DNA of 64,000 nucleotides from Rhodospirillales bacterium (GTDB taxonomy: Bacteria; Pseudomonadota; Alphaproteobacteria; Rhodospirillales; Casp-alpha2), in contig JAEPMA010000001.1 in the NCBI GenBank assembly GCA_017644185.1, positions 434,001 through 498,000 on the forward strand, read 5' to 3'. Both the position numbers and the translations under genes were made by a program. The notes under the pieces were generated by a model. The model ran no database searches, was not told the DNA's origin, and was given only the letters and a program-made list of their open reading frames with translations. Below, in pieces: positions 36,197-47,640 of this stretch; the first letter of the stretch is position 1, and every line of letters starts with the position of its first letter.

Positions 36197-37723
36197 ATGA
36201 ACCTTTTCAACAAACAGCCTAAGGATCCCAAGGATCTAAAAGCGCGACCGCTCGACAAGGATCTAAAGCGGATCGGTCAGCTTGAGCATGCTGCCAAGGA
36301 AGTCGGGACCAATGCCTATAGTCTTGGTGTAGGGGTCTTGTTCCTGGTTGGGGTGTGGGTCTTCACTTACGTTTATTCAGGTGGAGAGGCCACGGGTGTG
36401 CTGATCGCGGCGGCGGTCATCGGTGGCTACATGGCGATGAACATCGGGGCTAACGATGTCGCCAACAATGTTGGTCCCGCGGTCGGATCGAAGGCGCTCA
36501 GCATGGCTGGCGCGTTGGCCATTGCGGCGGTTTTCGAAGCCGCCGGTGCGTTGATCGCCGGGGGCGAGGTCGTGTCGACGATCTCCAAGGGGATTATCTC
36601 CACCAACACAATTGCCGATGTCGATACCTTCATCTGGGCAATGATGGCCGCCTTATTATCCGCAGCGTTGTGGGTCAACCTTGCAACGGTCCTCAACGCG
36701 CCAGTCTCGACGACTCATTCCATCGTCGGGGGTGTGATGGGGGCGGGGATCGCCGCCGCCGGGGTTGGCGCCGTCAAATGGCCGGTCATGGCGGCCATCG
36801 CCGCGAGCTGGATCGTCTCGCCGGTGCTGGGCGGCGGAATTGCCGCTGCGTTCCTGATATTTATCAAATGGGCGATCCTGTTTCGTCAGGACAAAATCGC
36901 CGCCGCCCGACGGTGGGTACCAGTCCTGGTTGCGATCATGGCGTCGGTGTTTTCCATCTATCTGATGATCAAGGGCTTCAAAAGGATATGGAAACCCGAT
37001 GGGGCGACGATCACCCTTGTTGCATTTGCTGTGCTGGCGGTGTCGTACGGCTGGTCGCGGCATATCGTCGCTCGGGCATCCATCGGTATGGAGAACAAGC
37101 GTAAATCGGTCGCCAAGCTGTTCACCTTGCCACTGATTTGTTCTGCCGCACTGCTGTCGTTCGCGCACGGCTCGAATGACGTCGCGAATGCGGTCGGCCC
37201 GCTGGCGGCGATCGTCAGTGCCGTCGATCTCGGTGAAATCTCGACAAAAGCGTCCTTGCCGTTCTGGGTGCTGTTGATCGGTGCCGTCGGAATCTCCGTC
37301 GGACTGGCTTTGTTCGGCCCCAGAATCATCAAGCTGGTCGGCGAAAAGATCACCAAGCTCAATCAGGTGCGTGCCTTCTGCGTGGCGTTGTCGGCGGCGA
37401 TTACGGTCATCATTGCTTCGGCCTTCGGATTACCCGTCAGTTCGACGCATATCGCGATCGGTGCGGTTTTCGGTGTTGGGTTCGTGCGCGAAGCCATCAC
37501 CAACCGAGGTGGCGGTGGTGTCGCCGAGGCTGGAGCACTGGATCCCGCTACACTAAGCGAAATCGATGAAGGGAAGCTTTTCAAATCCTGGCGCAAATAC
37601 CGGAAGCGCCGCTTGGTAAGGCGCCAACATATGTTTTCGATTGCCGCCGCGTGGGTCGTGACAGTGCCGGCGTCGGCTTTTCTGGCCGCGGTGCTTTATT
37701 TTGTTATCTCCCAACTGAACTGA
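36197..37723 (+). CDS. pit: Inorganic phosphate transporter (PiT family)
   Basis: 508 aa from ATG 36197, with a ~45-residue charged cytoplasmic leader. Twin PiT repeats: GANDVANNVGPAVGSKAL and AHGSNDVANAVGPLAAI, each with the conserved GxNDVAN core, among about ten membrane segments. Low-affinity, proton- or metal-coupled phosphate uptake. The frame opens earlier at a TTG at 36152, which is unlikely. A PhoU-like partner, often placed before pit in Rhizobium, is absent here. Confidence 0.93.
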   Translation: MNLFNKQPKDPKDLKARPLDKDLKRIGQLEHAAKEVGTNAYSLGVGVLFLVGVWVFTYVYSGGEATGVLIAAAVIGGYMAMNIGANDVANNVGPAVGSKALSMAGALAIAAVFEAAGALIAGGEVVSTISKGIISTNTIADVDTFIWAMMAALLSAALWVNLATVLNAPVSTTHSIVGGVMGAGIAAAGVGAVKWPVMAAIAASWIVSPVLGGGIAAAFLIFIKWAILFRQDKIAAARRWVPVLVAIMASVFSIYLMIKGFKRIWKPDGATITLVAFAVLAVSYGWSRHIVARASIGMENKRKSVAKLFTLPLICSAALLSFAHGSNDVANAVGPLAAIVSAVDLGEISTKASLPFWVLLIGAVGISVGLALFGPRIIKLVGEKITKLNQVRAFCVALSAAITVIIASAFGLPVSSTHIAIGAVFGVGFVREAITNRGGGGVAEAGALDPATLSEIDEGKLFKSWRKYRKRRLVRRQHMFSIAAAWVVTVPASAFLAAVLYFVISQLN

Positions 37724-37807
37724 CGCATATCCTTTCAAATCGAAGGTCAGGGCCCTAAGCTAAGCGGCAATGACAAGACGACGGGCGTAAAGTCCGAGGG
37801 AGGAAGC

Positions 37808-38908
37808 GTGAAGCCCGGTTCGGCACGGAAACCGCGGGCAGGGCGCCATGGTCGAAAACTCAGGTTTGTCGATCAGCGTGACGCCTATGCTGCGATAGAT
37901 CTCGGCACCAATAGTTGCCGAATGCTGATTGCCGTGCCCGATGAAGCCGGGTTCAACGTCGTCGATGGGTATTCTCGGGTGGTCAGGTTAGGTGAGCGCG
38001 TATCCGAAACCGGTAAATTTCAACGCGCGGCGGTGGGGCGAACCATTGCCGCGCTCAAGCATTGTGCAGAGCGGATGGAAATGCGCCATGTCATCAAGGT
38101 GAGGGCCGTTGCGACGGAAGCTTGCCGGCGTGCCAGCGATGCCGATGCGTTTATTTCACAGGTTCGGGACGAAACGGGGCTAGCGCTCGAGATCATCGGC
38201 GCGAATGAAGAGGCGGCGCTCACTGTCGCCGGTTGCGGCGACTTGCTGTCATCCGGATACGAGAACGCCCTGGTTTTCGATATCGGTGGTGGTTCGACGG
38301 AAATCATCTGGGTAGAGACGCCGCGCGGCGGTTCGGCGCGCCTGCTGGATATGATCTCACTTCCGTTCGGCGTCGTAACGTTGCGCGATGAGTACGGACC
38401 CGAAGCGCTGCCGACGGATGTTTTCCATGGGCTGTTGAAGCGCATCGATGACGAACTTGTCGATTTTGACCAACGTAACCGCATATCGGAGGCCATTGCC
38501 GCGAATGCGGTTCGCATGGTGGGAACATCGGGAACGGTGACCACGTTGGGGGCGATGTACCTTGAACTGCCGCGCTATAAGCGAAACCGGGTCGATGGAC
38601 TAGAAATCCGTTTCGATAGCATTCGTCATATAGGAGGCCGGCTTGCGGCGATGTCATGTGATGAACGGATCGCCCACCCTTGCCTGGGGCAGGGGCGGGG
38701 TGACCTGATGCTGATGGGGCTTGCTTTGCTGCGTGCAATCTGCGAGCGCTGGCCCGTCGGGAAGCTCGGTGTTGCCGACCGTGGTATTCGCGAGGGCATT
38801 CTTGCGGAGCTGATGCTTGCAGATGGACATGATCGTTTTGGGCCGCCGCTGGATCGGGGGGGATTTCGCGAAATGCCGCTTCTTAGGGAAAGTCGCAATG
38901 GCGGGTAA
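37808..38908 (+). CDS. Ppx/GppA-family phosphatase
   Basis: 366 aa from GTG 37808, with AGGGAGGAAG a few bases upstream. ASKHA fold: [15 protein letters not shown] (phosphate-1), [14 protein letters not shown] (phosphate-2), [12 protein letters not shown] between, and [13 protein letters not shown]. Exopolyphosphatase/ppGpp-related phosphatase of the short alphaproteobacterial kind (no long C-terminal HD domain). It follows pit, so phosphate uptake and polyphosphate turnover may be linked; the end overlaps rlmE by 11 bases. Confidence 0.9.
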   Translation: MKPGSARKPRAGRHGRKLRFVDQRDAYAAIDLGTNSCRMLIAVPDEAGFNVVDGYSRVVRLGERVSETGKFQRAAVGRTIAALKHCAERMEMRHVIKVRAVATEACRRASDADAFISQVRDETGLALEIIGANEEAALTVAGCGDLLSSGYENALVFDIGGGSTEIIWVETPRGGSARLLDMISLPFGVVTLRDEYGPEALPTDVFHGLLKRIDDELVDFDQRNRISEAIAANAVRMVGTSGTVTTLGAMYLELPRYKRNRVDGLEIRFDSIRHIGGRLAAMSCDERIAHPCLGQGRGDLMLMGLALLRAICERWPVGKLGVADRGIREGILAELMLADGHDRFGPPLDRGGFREMPLLRESRNGG

Positions 38909-39587
38909 GCGGGGCGCCAAGGGTGCTGGTAACCGAGGACTTCACACGCGTGTTAAGACTGCCAAGGGGAGACGATTGTCTTCGACGCGCTGGCTGCAGC
39001 GGCAACTGAACGATCCTTATGTTCAGGAAGCAAAGCGACTGGGTTATCGTTCACGTGCTGCTTTTAAGCTGATCGAACTTGATGACAAGTTCCGCTTCTT
39101 GAAGAAAGGCGCCAAGGTGATCGACCTTGGGGCTGCACCCGGTGGGTGGACGCAAGTAGCAATGGCGCGGATCGGCGATGGCGGCCACGTCATCGGGATC
39201 GACCTGCAGGAGATGGAAGGCATTCCGGGGGCCGACCTGATACAGGGCGATTTTCTGGACGATGATGCGCCGGATCGTCTTAAGGCTTTGCTCGGTGGGC
39301 AGGCGGATATCGTATTAAGTGATATGGCGGCGGCCTCGACGGGCCATCCGCAGACCGATCACCTCAGAATCATGGGGCTTCTCGAAGTTGCCGCCGATTT
39401 TGCCGCCGACGTTTTGGCGCCGGGCGGGACGTTCGTTGGCAAGGTCCTTCAGGGGGGCACCGAAAACGAGTTGCTGGCCGCCCTGAAGCGCGATTTCAAG
39501 ACCGTCAAGCATGCCAAACCTCCCGCCAGCCGGAGCGACTCGGCGGAGATTTATGTCGTCGCGACGGGGTTTCGCGGCAGCGAATAG
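38898..39587 (+). CDS. rlmE: 23S rRNA uridine-2552 2'-O-methyltransferase RlmE
   Basis: 229 aa from ATG 38898 (AGGGAAAG upstream). FtsJ fold: [16 protein letters not shown] with the first catalytic Lys, [15 protein letters not shown] (SAM site), [14 protein letters not shown] (catalytic Asp), and FVGKVLQGG and [15 protein letters not shown] (catalytic Lys/Glu). The basic N-terminal ~35 residues are typical of RrmJ in alphaproteobacteria. It methylates U2552 on the 50S subunit. Coupled to the gene before it. Confidence 0.95.
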   Translation: MAGKRGAKGAGNRGLHTRVKTAKGRRLSSTRWLQRQLNDPYVQEAKRLGYRSRAAFKLIELDDKFRFLKKGAKVIDLGAAPGGWTQVAMARIGDGGHVIGIDLQEMEGIPGADLIQGDFLDDDAPDRLKALLGGQADIVLSDMAAASTGHPQTDHLRIMGLLEVAADFAADVLAPGGTFVGKVLQGGTENELLAALKRDFKTVKHAKPPASRSDSAEIYVVATGFRGSE

Positions 39588-39698
39588 GTCCTTTAACGGC
39601 GGTCTTGGATCGCATTCCGTCAATACAGCCCCGGATTCGACAGAATCCGTGCGTTACGGCGCTTTGGGTGCTTGTTAAAGACTTGGTCCTGTGTATGA

Positions 39699-41219
<1,521 letters not shown>

Positions 41220-41237
41220 GGCCGGGCGGCGCACGGT

Positions 41238-42560
41238 ATGACTCCCGGCGCCCGCGTTCAGGCGACCGTCGATCTACTCGACGCGATTGCGGCGGAGAAC
41301 CAGCCGCCCGATCAGGTCATAGATGGTTATTTCCGGACCCGCCGCTATGCGGGTTCCGGTGATCGTCGGGATATATCCGCGCGCGTCTATGATATTCTCC
41401 GGCGTTCGGCCAAGCTCGACTGGTGGATTGAACGCACGGGACTTGGTATGGAGCCGGGCGCACGCCCGCGGACGATTGCCCATCTGACGCTTCAAGAACG
41501 TGCGCAGCCCGACGATTTTTCGATGATGTTTTCCGGTGCCAAGCACTGCCCGGACCCGTTAAGCGAAGACGAAGTTGCGCTTGCCGAAGCACTTTACGGG
41601 CGACCGATGATGAACCGGGACATGCCCGATCACGTCAGGCTCGAGTATCCTGAATGGATGGACCGTTCATTCCAGGCCTTGTGGGGGGACAATCTTGGCC
41701 GGGAGATGTCGGCGCTCAATCAACCGGCGCCACTCGATCTTCGTGTCAACACGATCAAGACTACTCCCGAAGAAGCATTGGCGCGATTGCGCGAAGACTA
41801 CGTCACATGTGAACCGACACCGCTTTCGCCCATCGGAATTCGGGTTGAGGGGAAGGTTCGCTTGGGCGGAACGAGAGCTTTCAAGGATGGCCTGGTCGAC
41901 GTTCAGGACGAAGGCTCCCAATTGGTCGCGTTATTGGCAGGCGCGCGCCCGGGTCACCGGGTTGTCGATTTCTGTGCTGGCGCCGGTGGTAAGACGTTGG
42001 CGCTGGCAGCGCAGATGTCCGAAGGGGGGCGTGTTACTGGCCAGCTATTTGCCCTCGATATCTCGAAATTCCGGATGGACCGGATGGTGCCGCGTCTCAA
42101 GCGTGCCGGGGCGATGGCGGTGAAACGCCGCGTCATCTCGGCAGTCGATGAGCCCTGGATTGATGAGAATGCGGGTACAATCGACAGGGTTCTCTGCGAT
42201 GTCCCTTGTACGGGTACCGGCAGCTGGCGTCGCAATCCCGATGCCCGTTGGCAGTTTACACCGGAAGATCTTGCCGAGATCAGGCAAACCCAGCGTCGTA
42301 TCCTGGGTGATGCGGCGAAGCTGGTGAAGCCGGGCGGTCGGTTGATCTATGTGACATGCTCTTTGTTGCAAGAAGAGAACGAACAGCAGCTCGCCTGGTT
42401 TGTCGAACAGGATCCGCGGTTCGAAGCGCTATCCATCGAAGATGTCTGGAGCAAGACAGTTGGCGGCCCGCCGCCGCCACCTGGGCCATCACTAAGGCTT
42501 TCGCCGGCGTCCACCGGGACGGACGGTTTCTTCTGCGCTGTTCTCGAACGGCAAAATTAG
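41238..42560 (+). CDS. RsmB-family RNA m5C methyltransferase
   Basis: 440 aa. An N-terminal NusB-like helical part (DAIAAENQPPDQVIDGYFRT) is followed by a SAM-dependent methyltransferase: VVDFCAGAGGKTLAL (SAM), DVPCTGTGSWRRNPD and YVTCSLLQEEN, whose two cysteines are the m5C catalytic pair. In alphaproteobacteria this family often follows guaB. RsmB (16S C967) is the best-known member; the exact target is not certain. Confidence 0.88.
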   Translation: MTPGARVQATVDLLDAIAAENQPPDQVIDGYFRTRRYAGSGDRRDISARVYDILRRSAKLDWWIERTGLGMEPGARPRTIAHLTLQERAQPDDFSMMFSGAKHCPDPLSEDEVALAEALYGRPMMNRDMPDHVRLEYPEWMDRSFQALWGDNLGREMSALNQPAPLDLRVNTIKTTPEEALARLREDYVTCEPTPLSPIGIRVEGKVRLGGTRAFKDGLVDVQDEGSQLVALLAGARPGHRVVDFCAGAGGKTLALAAQMSEGGRVTGQLFALDISKFRMDRMVPRLKRAGAMAVKRRVISAVDEPWIDENAGTIDRVLCDVPCTGTGSWRRNPDARWQFTPEDLAEIRQTQRRILGDAAKLVKPGGRLIYVTCSLLQEENEQQLAWFVEQDPRFEALSIEDVWSKTVGGPPPPPGPSLRLSPASTGTDGFFCAVLERQN

Positions 42561-42729
42561 AGTCGCTCGTAACAAAATCTCAACATTTCCCCGGGACCAT
42601 TATTCTATTGTCACTGTCTGGGGAATTGGCATGTATACGATGGCTAAGCCGGGTACCGAAGAAGATCATCCGCTTCAGGGCCCGCATCCGACCGACCTTC
42701 GGTAAGTTTGGGCCGGCGCTCCGACGCCG

Positions 42730-43722
42730 TCAGCGTAGTCGTTCATGACGCTCGAACTCGTTTTCGAGCTCCTCGAACTTGCGTCGCGCCTCCGGATCCT
42801 GCGCAAGTTTGGCTAGATTATCTGCCTCACAATGAAGACAAACACGGTCGCGCGTGGATTTTGCGTCGCGGCTCCACTCACCCGATTCCGGGGCAAGTTT
42901 CGGCGCCTGCGGGTAACGAGACCGCATGAAATAATAAAACCCGGCGCGTTGCTTATCGATAGCCTTGCAAAGGTCGGTCGCGCGCCGGACCGCCCTGACC
43001 CCAGGATCGACGTTCTCGTCGGCATCCACTGGGATCGTTGGGAACTGAGGTTGATCGTCTTCAGCCTGGTCTTCAAGGCGTTCGGCCACGGCGGCGAGCG
43101 CTTCAGCGGCCTGGCCCATCTGATTGGCATACGAATCCAGGTCGGCACTGTCGAGGTTGCTGCCATCCCCAGGCCCCCAGCCACTACCTGGTCCGAAATC
43201 AGATGAATCGTCTGTAAATGGATTGGATGACGTTCCAGCGCTCATGGCGGACTCACCCAAGTCGGCAATCGATGCGTTCCCTGATGTTTTTAGATCGGGC
43301 TTTGGCGTTTGGGTTGGACCACTAGAAGAGCCCGTCACGCCATCGACGGTGGGCGGGCTTGCGGAAGTTGTTCCTACGCTCGACGCGTCTGGCCCGGACT
43401 TGATGACCCGGCGGGACACGTTCTCCAGTTTCGCCCTGCGGCGGCTGTTTCCATTCTCAGTTGGCTCGTCCTTGACCACAGGCAGGCGCGACGTGACCTT
43501 GGCGCGGGGCTTGCGCGTCGGTCCAAGAGTTTCGACCTCACCATCACCGTCGTAGATCGCGATTTCCATTTCCAGGAGCTGACCGTTCTTCGCGCCGACG
43601 TCGAGGCCCTTGAACGGATGTTCATCTTCATCGTCCGGCAGCTTAAACGTCACCGTGCGCCCGGACGAACTGCTGTCGCCCCAACGAACCAATCTGACCC
43701 TGTACTTAATCTTTTCGCTCAA
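42730..43722 (-). CDS. Linker-rich protein of unknown function
   Basis: 330 aa from a TTG at 43722, with GGGAG upstream. Residues 1-60 look like a small beta-domain (KYRVRLVRWGDSSSSGRTVT, then KGLDVGAKNGQLLEMEIAIY). Residues ~85-205 are a Ser/Thr/Pro/Gly-rich linker with an acidic stretch. Residues ~205-330 are helical, with CxxC in VCLHCEADN and a charged end. No membrane segment or signal peptide. It is divergent from the TerB-like gene. Function and family are not recognised; a scaffold or adaptor role would be speculation. Confidence 0.6.
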   Translation of the reverse strand: MSEKIKYRVRLVRWGDSSSSGRTVTFKLPDDEDEHPFKGLDVGAKNGQLLEMEIAIYDGDGEVETLGPTRKPRAKVTSRLPVVKDEPTENGNSRRRAKLENVSRRVIKSGPDASSVGTTSASPPTVDGVTGSSSGPTQTPKPDLKTSGNASIADLGESAMSAGTSSNPFTDDSSDFGPGSGWGPGDGSNLDSADLDSYANQMGQAAEALAAVAERLEDQAEDDQPQFPTIPVDADENVDPGVRAVRRATDLCKAIDKQRAGFYYFMRSRYPQAPKLAPESGEWSRDAKSTRDRVCLHCEADNLAKLAQDPEARRKFEELENEFERHERLR

Positions 43723-43800
43723 CGGACAACTCCCATGCGATAGTGTATCCTGCCAGGGCTGCGGTTCGTCAATGCACCGCAGTCAGGAGGACAGAGCGCG

Positions 43801-44295
43801 ATGGGTGGTGTCATCTCGACCCTCACGGAGAAGTTCCAGGAACATCTGGAACGACAGCGTAACCGTCCCTTTCTCGAAGGGGTGATGGCGGCGTGCGCAC
43901 TTGTCGCGACCACGGACGGGGAAGTCAGTTTCGCCGAACAGGTCAGGGTTGATCAGATTCTTCAAACTCTCGACGAATTGACGGTTTTCGACCCTCACGA
44001 AGGTGTTGATCTGTTTCGCGAATATTCCGAAGACATCCTCAAGAACCCGCACGAAGGCCATGAGCAGGCTTTGCAATCTGTTGCTAAGGTGTCTGAAGAC
44101 CTTGAGGCCGGTGCGTTGCTGCTTCGGGTGTGTCTCGCGGTCAGCGAGGCGGACGGGAGCGTGACGCTTGCAGATCAGATTGAAATCGTGTCGCTATGTT
44201 CGCGCTTCGGAATCGATCCGGCCGAATGCGGCCTGTATATCGACATGCCCGCCGACGAATTCCTTTCCAAGCGCTTAGACAAAGACACCGGTTAA
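43801..44295 (+). CDS. TerB-like protein
   Basis: 164 aa, all helical. Two acidic loops, ATTDGEVSFAEQ and SEADGSVTLADQ, are the paired sites of the TerB/DjlA fold (tellurite-resistance family). AGGAGGA lies before the ATG. TerB-type proteins often act in stress or membrane-linked complexes. Here it stands alone, with no terC/terD genes. Its end is 4 bases from the convergent MscS stop. Confidence 0.78.
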   Translation: MGGVISTLTEKFQEHLERQRNRPFLEGVMAACALVATTDGEVSFAEQVRVDQILQTLDELTVFDPHEGVDLFREYSEDILKNPHEGHEQALQSVAKVSEDLEAGALLLRVCLAVSEADGSVTLADQIEIVSLCSRFGIDPAECGLYIDMPADEFLSKRLDKDTG

Positions 44296-44299
44296 CGTT

Positions 44300-45190
44300 T
44301 CAGAGAATACGGTCTTCCGCCGTCTCATCGTCGTCGGCGGACAGGGACAAAGCAGGCGTGGATGTGGGCTGTGCGGCCATCATCTCGACCCCAGCGGCAC
44401 CCAGCTCCCTGAGGGCCGCCTCGTTAACGGCATAACGAAGCTCGAAGTAGCGGCTCGATGGCACCCAGAACCGGATGCCCAGCACAACCCCCCCATAAGC
44501 GAAGTCATGAACACCGATTTCAGGTGCGGGCCCCCCGGCGATATCGCCGACGCTCTCGACCGCCTTTTTAAGGGCATTCTTGGCCGCAGCGATATCCTGA
44601 CCGCCCTTGATGGCGATCTTGGTCTGCACCACCCGTCGGGTTTCGGAATTGACGATGATCTGGCCGACGATTTCCTTGTTCGGGACCGTGATTTTTTCGC
44701 CGTCCTCGCCGATCAGGGTTGTGTGGGCGAGGGTGATCTCCTCGACGACACCGCTCGCGCCCTTGTTGACCGTAATCGTGTTCCCGACCACGAACGGGCG
44801 GGCCAGAATAATAGATACGCCGGCGCCGTAATTCGAGAGAGGCCCCTGGATGGCGACCGTGGCGCCGAAAGCGCCCGCGCCGGCCAAAGCGATCAACGGT
44901 GCGATCGACACACCGAAATTACCGAGCGTGATGATGACCAGGAATACGATACAGACGATCTTGACCACGTTGCCGATGAACCGCGCCAGCGTGATATCGA
45001 CGTTCCGGCCTTCCAGCATCTTGGTGACGCGACCGCCAATCCAGGACGCAACCTTGAGGCCGATAAGCAGGAAGACCAAAGCGCCCAGAATCTGGAAGCC
45101 GTACTCGATCCCGAATTCGGCCAGCATGTCGACGTACTTTGAGACCGTATCTAGATGTTCACCTACAGTCCCTTGCAGATTCTGATCCAT
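44300..45190 (-). CDS. Small-conductance mechanosensitive channel (MscS family)
   Basis: 296 aa, the size of E. coli MscS. Three N-terminal hydrophobic segments, the pore helix region LAGAGAFGATVAIQGPLSNY with its Gly/Ala packing, then a beta-domain (GAGVSIILARPFVVGNTITV). It opens under membrane tension to release solutes. It starts 6 bases after ybjQ, with which it is probably cotranscribed. Confidence 0.92.
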   Translation of the reverse strand: MDQNLQGTVGEHLDTVSKYVDMLAEFGIEYGFQILGALVFLLIGLKVASWIGGRVTKMLEGRNVDITLARFIGNVVKIVCIVFLVIITLGNFGVSIAPLIALAGAGAFGATVAIQGPLSNYGAGVSIILARPFVVGNTITVNKGASGVVEEITLAHTTLIGEDGEKITVPNKEIVGQIIVNSETRRVVQTKIAIKGGQDIAAAKNALKKAVESVGDIAGGPAPEIGVHDFAYGGVVLGIRFWVPSSRYFELRYAVNEAALRELGAAGVEMMAAQPTSTPALSLSADDDETAEDRIL

Positions 45191-45196
45191 GAGATC

Positions 45197-45631
45197 TTAC
45201 TTCGCCTCCACGGTGACAGCGGTCCCGCTGGCAACCAGAAACAGCATGCTTTTCCCGTCGCCCGAGATTTCGTTGTAGGCCATGTTGATGCCGACAACGG
45301 CATTGGCGCCGACCATCAGGGCTTCGCGCCGTAATTCCGCAAGGCAAGTCATCCGGGCGTCGCGCAGCACTTTTTGTGACGATTTCGAGCGGCCGCCGAA
45401 GATGTCGGTGATCGAGGCGAAGAAGTCCTTGAAGATATTCATGCCGAATACGCATTCCGCGGTGATGATCTCTATTCGTTCCGTGATCCGGTACTCTTCC
45501 ATCCCGTGCTCAGTTGTCAGGATGATGTCGTTGGCCAGACGTTCGATCACTTCCGCAGGCAGGTCGTCATACTGTTTGTTGTCGATCAGTTCCTGTATCT
45601 GTTCTTCGCTTTTTCCGAATAATCCGAACAT
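45197..45631 (-). CDS. YbjQ-family (DUF74) protein
   Basis: 144 aa. The C-terminal part ([20 protein letters not shown]) is the YbjQ/DUF74 signature, a pentamer-forming fold suggested to bind metal. The N-terminal ~50 residues are an extra helical part. Upstream of the MscS gene in the same unit; the link is unexplained. Molecular role unknown in the family. Confidence 0.8.
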   Translation of the reverse strand: MFGLFGKSEEQIQELIDNKQYDDLPAEVIERLANDIILTTEHGMEEYRITERIEIITAECVFGMNIFKDFFASITDIFGGRSKSSQKVLRDARMTCLAELRREALMVGANAVVGINMAYNEISGDGKSMLFLVASGTAVTVEAK

Positions 45632-45772
45632 CTTGGCTCCTTTGCAGTCATTACACGGGAGTATGCCACGGATTTCCGGACGGAAAAGATATTACCGGCA
45701 TAGCGGCCTCCGGGGTCTTGTTCATTTGGGCGGGATCGGACATCTTTTGGTCCCGCCAATGGAGTTCTCACG

Positions 45773-46636
45773 ATGCCAGACGCCTACACAAGCCCCGAAG
45801 CCCATGTCGATGCCCTGATTTCCAAAGCGGAGATCGTGAAAACGCCGTGCGGAGACGGCGATATGGTGTGGCAGGTGTGGGGTGAAGAAACAGACAAAAC
45901 GCCGCTGTTGCTTCTGCACGGTGGGTTTGGGTCCTGGACGCACTGGATTGCGAATGTTGAGGCGCTGTCGCGTTCGCGCCGTGTCGTGACGTGTGACATG
46001 CCGGGTTTGGGTGATAGCGCGTCGGCCCCGGGAGAGCTGACCCCGGCCAACCTGGCCGCGCCGATCATCGCAGGCCTGGATACGCTGTTCGGCAAGGGGC
46101 GCGCGTTCGATCTAGCGGGGTTCAGCTTTGGTGGGCTGATCGGCTCGCAGGTCGCCAAGGCGGTCGGCGAGCGGATGAAGACATACGTCGCCGTTGGTGC
46201 CAGCGGGTTCGAGGATCTGCACGTTCGTGTGCTCGGTATCGAAGTGCCGAAACCCGACATGACCGACCAGGAGCAAAACGACATTCACCGGAACAATCTT
46301 CGGCTATTGATGATCCATAACGTGGACAAGATCGACGACCTCGCGATCTATACCCACCGTAAGAACGTTGCACGCTCGCGTGTCCGATCCCGATCGATGT
46401 CGCTCGGCAATCATCTTGTGGATGTGGTGCCGGATATCAAGGCGCGGCTTGCTGGAATTTGGGGCGTTTTCGACGCCACGGGTGGCGGACGCGAACAAAT
46501 CCTAAAACGCCGGGATATTTTCGCAAAATATCAGTCGGATGTACCGTTTACGATTATCGAAGACGTTGGGCACTGGGTCATGTATGAGGCGCCGGAAGAG
46601 TTCGATGCAGCGCTGTTGGCTATACTCGACAATTAA
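45773..46636 (+). CDS. Alpha/beta-fold hydrolase
   Basis: 287 aa. Oxyanion loop LLLLHGGFGSWTHW, nucleophile elbow GFSFGG with Ser118, His in DVGHWVMYE near the C-terminus. Cytoplasmic (no signal peptide). It may be an esterase, C-C hydrolase or lactonase; no substrate is indicated by context. Divergent from ybjQ; its stop overlaps that of the convergent cobD-like gene (46633-46636). Confidence 0.88.
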   Translation: MPDAYTSPEAHVDALISKAEIVKTPCGDGDMVWQVWGEETDKTPLLLLHGGFGSWTHWIANVEALSRSRRVVTCDMPGLGDSASAPGELTPANLAAPIIAGLDTLFGKGRAFDLAGFSFGGLIGSQVAKAVGERMKTYVAVGASGFEDLHVRVLGIEVPKPDMTDQEQNDIHRNNLRLLMIHNVDKIDDLAIYTHRKNVARSRVRSRSMSLGNHLVDVVPDIKARLAGIWGVFDATGGGREQILKRRDIFAKYQSDVPFTIIEDVGHWVMYEAPEEFDAALLAILDN

Positions 46637-47640
46637 CGGCGGGTGCGGAGTGCGGTTTCTAATCTCGCCCAATCTGTCTCACGGCCGGGCAATCCAAATC
46701 GCAGCCACGTCGGATCGCAGTCGAACTTTCGCACCATGATTCCGGCACTGCCAAGCGCTTCGTAAATCGACGGTGCGTCATCAGATCGGAACAATCTATA
46801 GAGCAAAGTTCCCCCGACGAAGTCCATTCCCGCTTTTGTGAGTATCGCATCCAGCCGGAGTGCATCGTTCGCTAGCCTGGTTCGGGTCTGCTCATGCCAA
46901 GCCAAGTCTCTCAGTGCACGTGTCCCGATCTGAAGTGCCGGGCCAGTGACGGCCCAAGGGCCGAGTAACCGCTTTAACTTCCCGATGGCGGTTTCAGAGC
47001 CGATTGCAAATCCAAGCCGCAACCCCGCCAATCCAAAAAACTTACCGAACGAGCGCAATATAAGAAGACCCTCCGTCCCCGTCCCCGTCTCCGACGTAAC
47101 GGAAATGTCCGGTCTGACATCGGCAAAGGCTTCATCAACGATGAGGGTGCCGCGACCGGAGAGGCGGCGCGCCGTGTGTAAAAGGGCGTCGGGCTCGATA
47201 ACCCGGCCGTTCGGGTTGTTGGGGTTGACGACGATCACCACATCCGCGTCGGCAATGTCGATATCGTCAATAATTTCAACCGTGTGGTTGTGCGCGCGCC
47301 AACTCGCGGCGTGTTCCTCGTACGTTGGCCCGATCACCTGCACCCGGCATGTCTCAGGAACGGTCGGAAGCCATTGGATGATGGCTTGTGTGCCCGGTGC
47401 GGCCAGAATACCGGCATGCTCCGGCACGCGATAATAGCCACGTGCTGCGTCAATGAGGGCAGCTTCATCGGATGCCGTCGGCAAACGTTGCCAGATGTGT
47501 TGTTCTATCTCGCTGACAGGGTAGGGAACCGGATTAATTCCGGTCGATAGATCCAGCCATCCGCCACTCGGATGGCCGAAACGCTCGGTCGCCGCGTCGA
47601 TGTCGCCACCATGCCGCAATTTCTTGGTCGTGTCGCTCAC
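46633..47640 (-). CDS. L-threonine-phosphate decarboxylase-like aminotransferase (CobD/CobC)
   Basis: 335 aa PLP enzyme. VNPNNPNGRVIEPDAL, then LIVDEAFADVRPD and PLP-lysine at Lys200 in SFGKFFGLAGLRLGF. Family members make (R)-1-amino-2-propanol phosphate for the cobalamin lower arm. It starts with GTG overlapping the stop of the TauE/SafE gene (GTGA). The usual partner cbiB and other cob genes are not in the window, so a cobalamin role is inferred from family only. Confidence 0.82.
   Translation of the reverse strand: MSDTTKKLRHGGDIDAATERFGHPSGGWLDLSTGINPVPYPVSEIEQHIWQRLPTASDEAALIDAARGYYRVPEHAGILAAPGTQAIIQWLPTVPETCRVQVIGPTYEEHAASWRAHNHTVEIIDDIDIADADVVIVVNPNNPNGRVIEPDALLHTARRLSGRGTLIVDEAFADVRPDISVTSETGTGTEGLLILRSFGKFFGLAGLRLGFAIGSETAIGKLKRLLGPWAVTGPALQIGTRALRDLAWHEQTRTRLANDALRLDAILTKAGMDFVGGTLLYRLFRSDDAPSIYEALGSAGIMVRKFDCDPTWLRFGLPGRETDWARLETALRTRR

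Noticed and set aside
42580-42640. TTCCCC...GGGGAA inverted pair after the RsmB-like gene.
   Set aside because: Six-base arms separated by over 30 bases are expected by chance.
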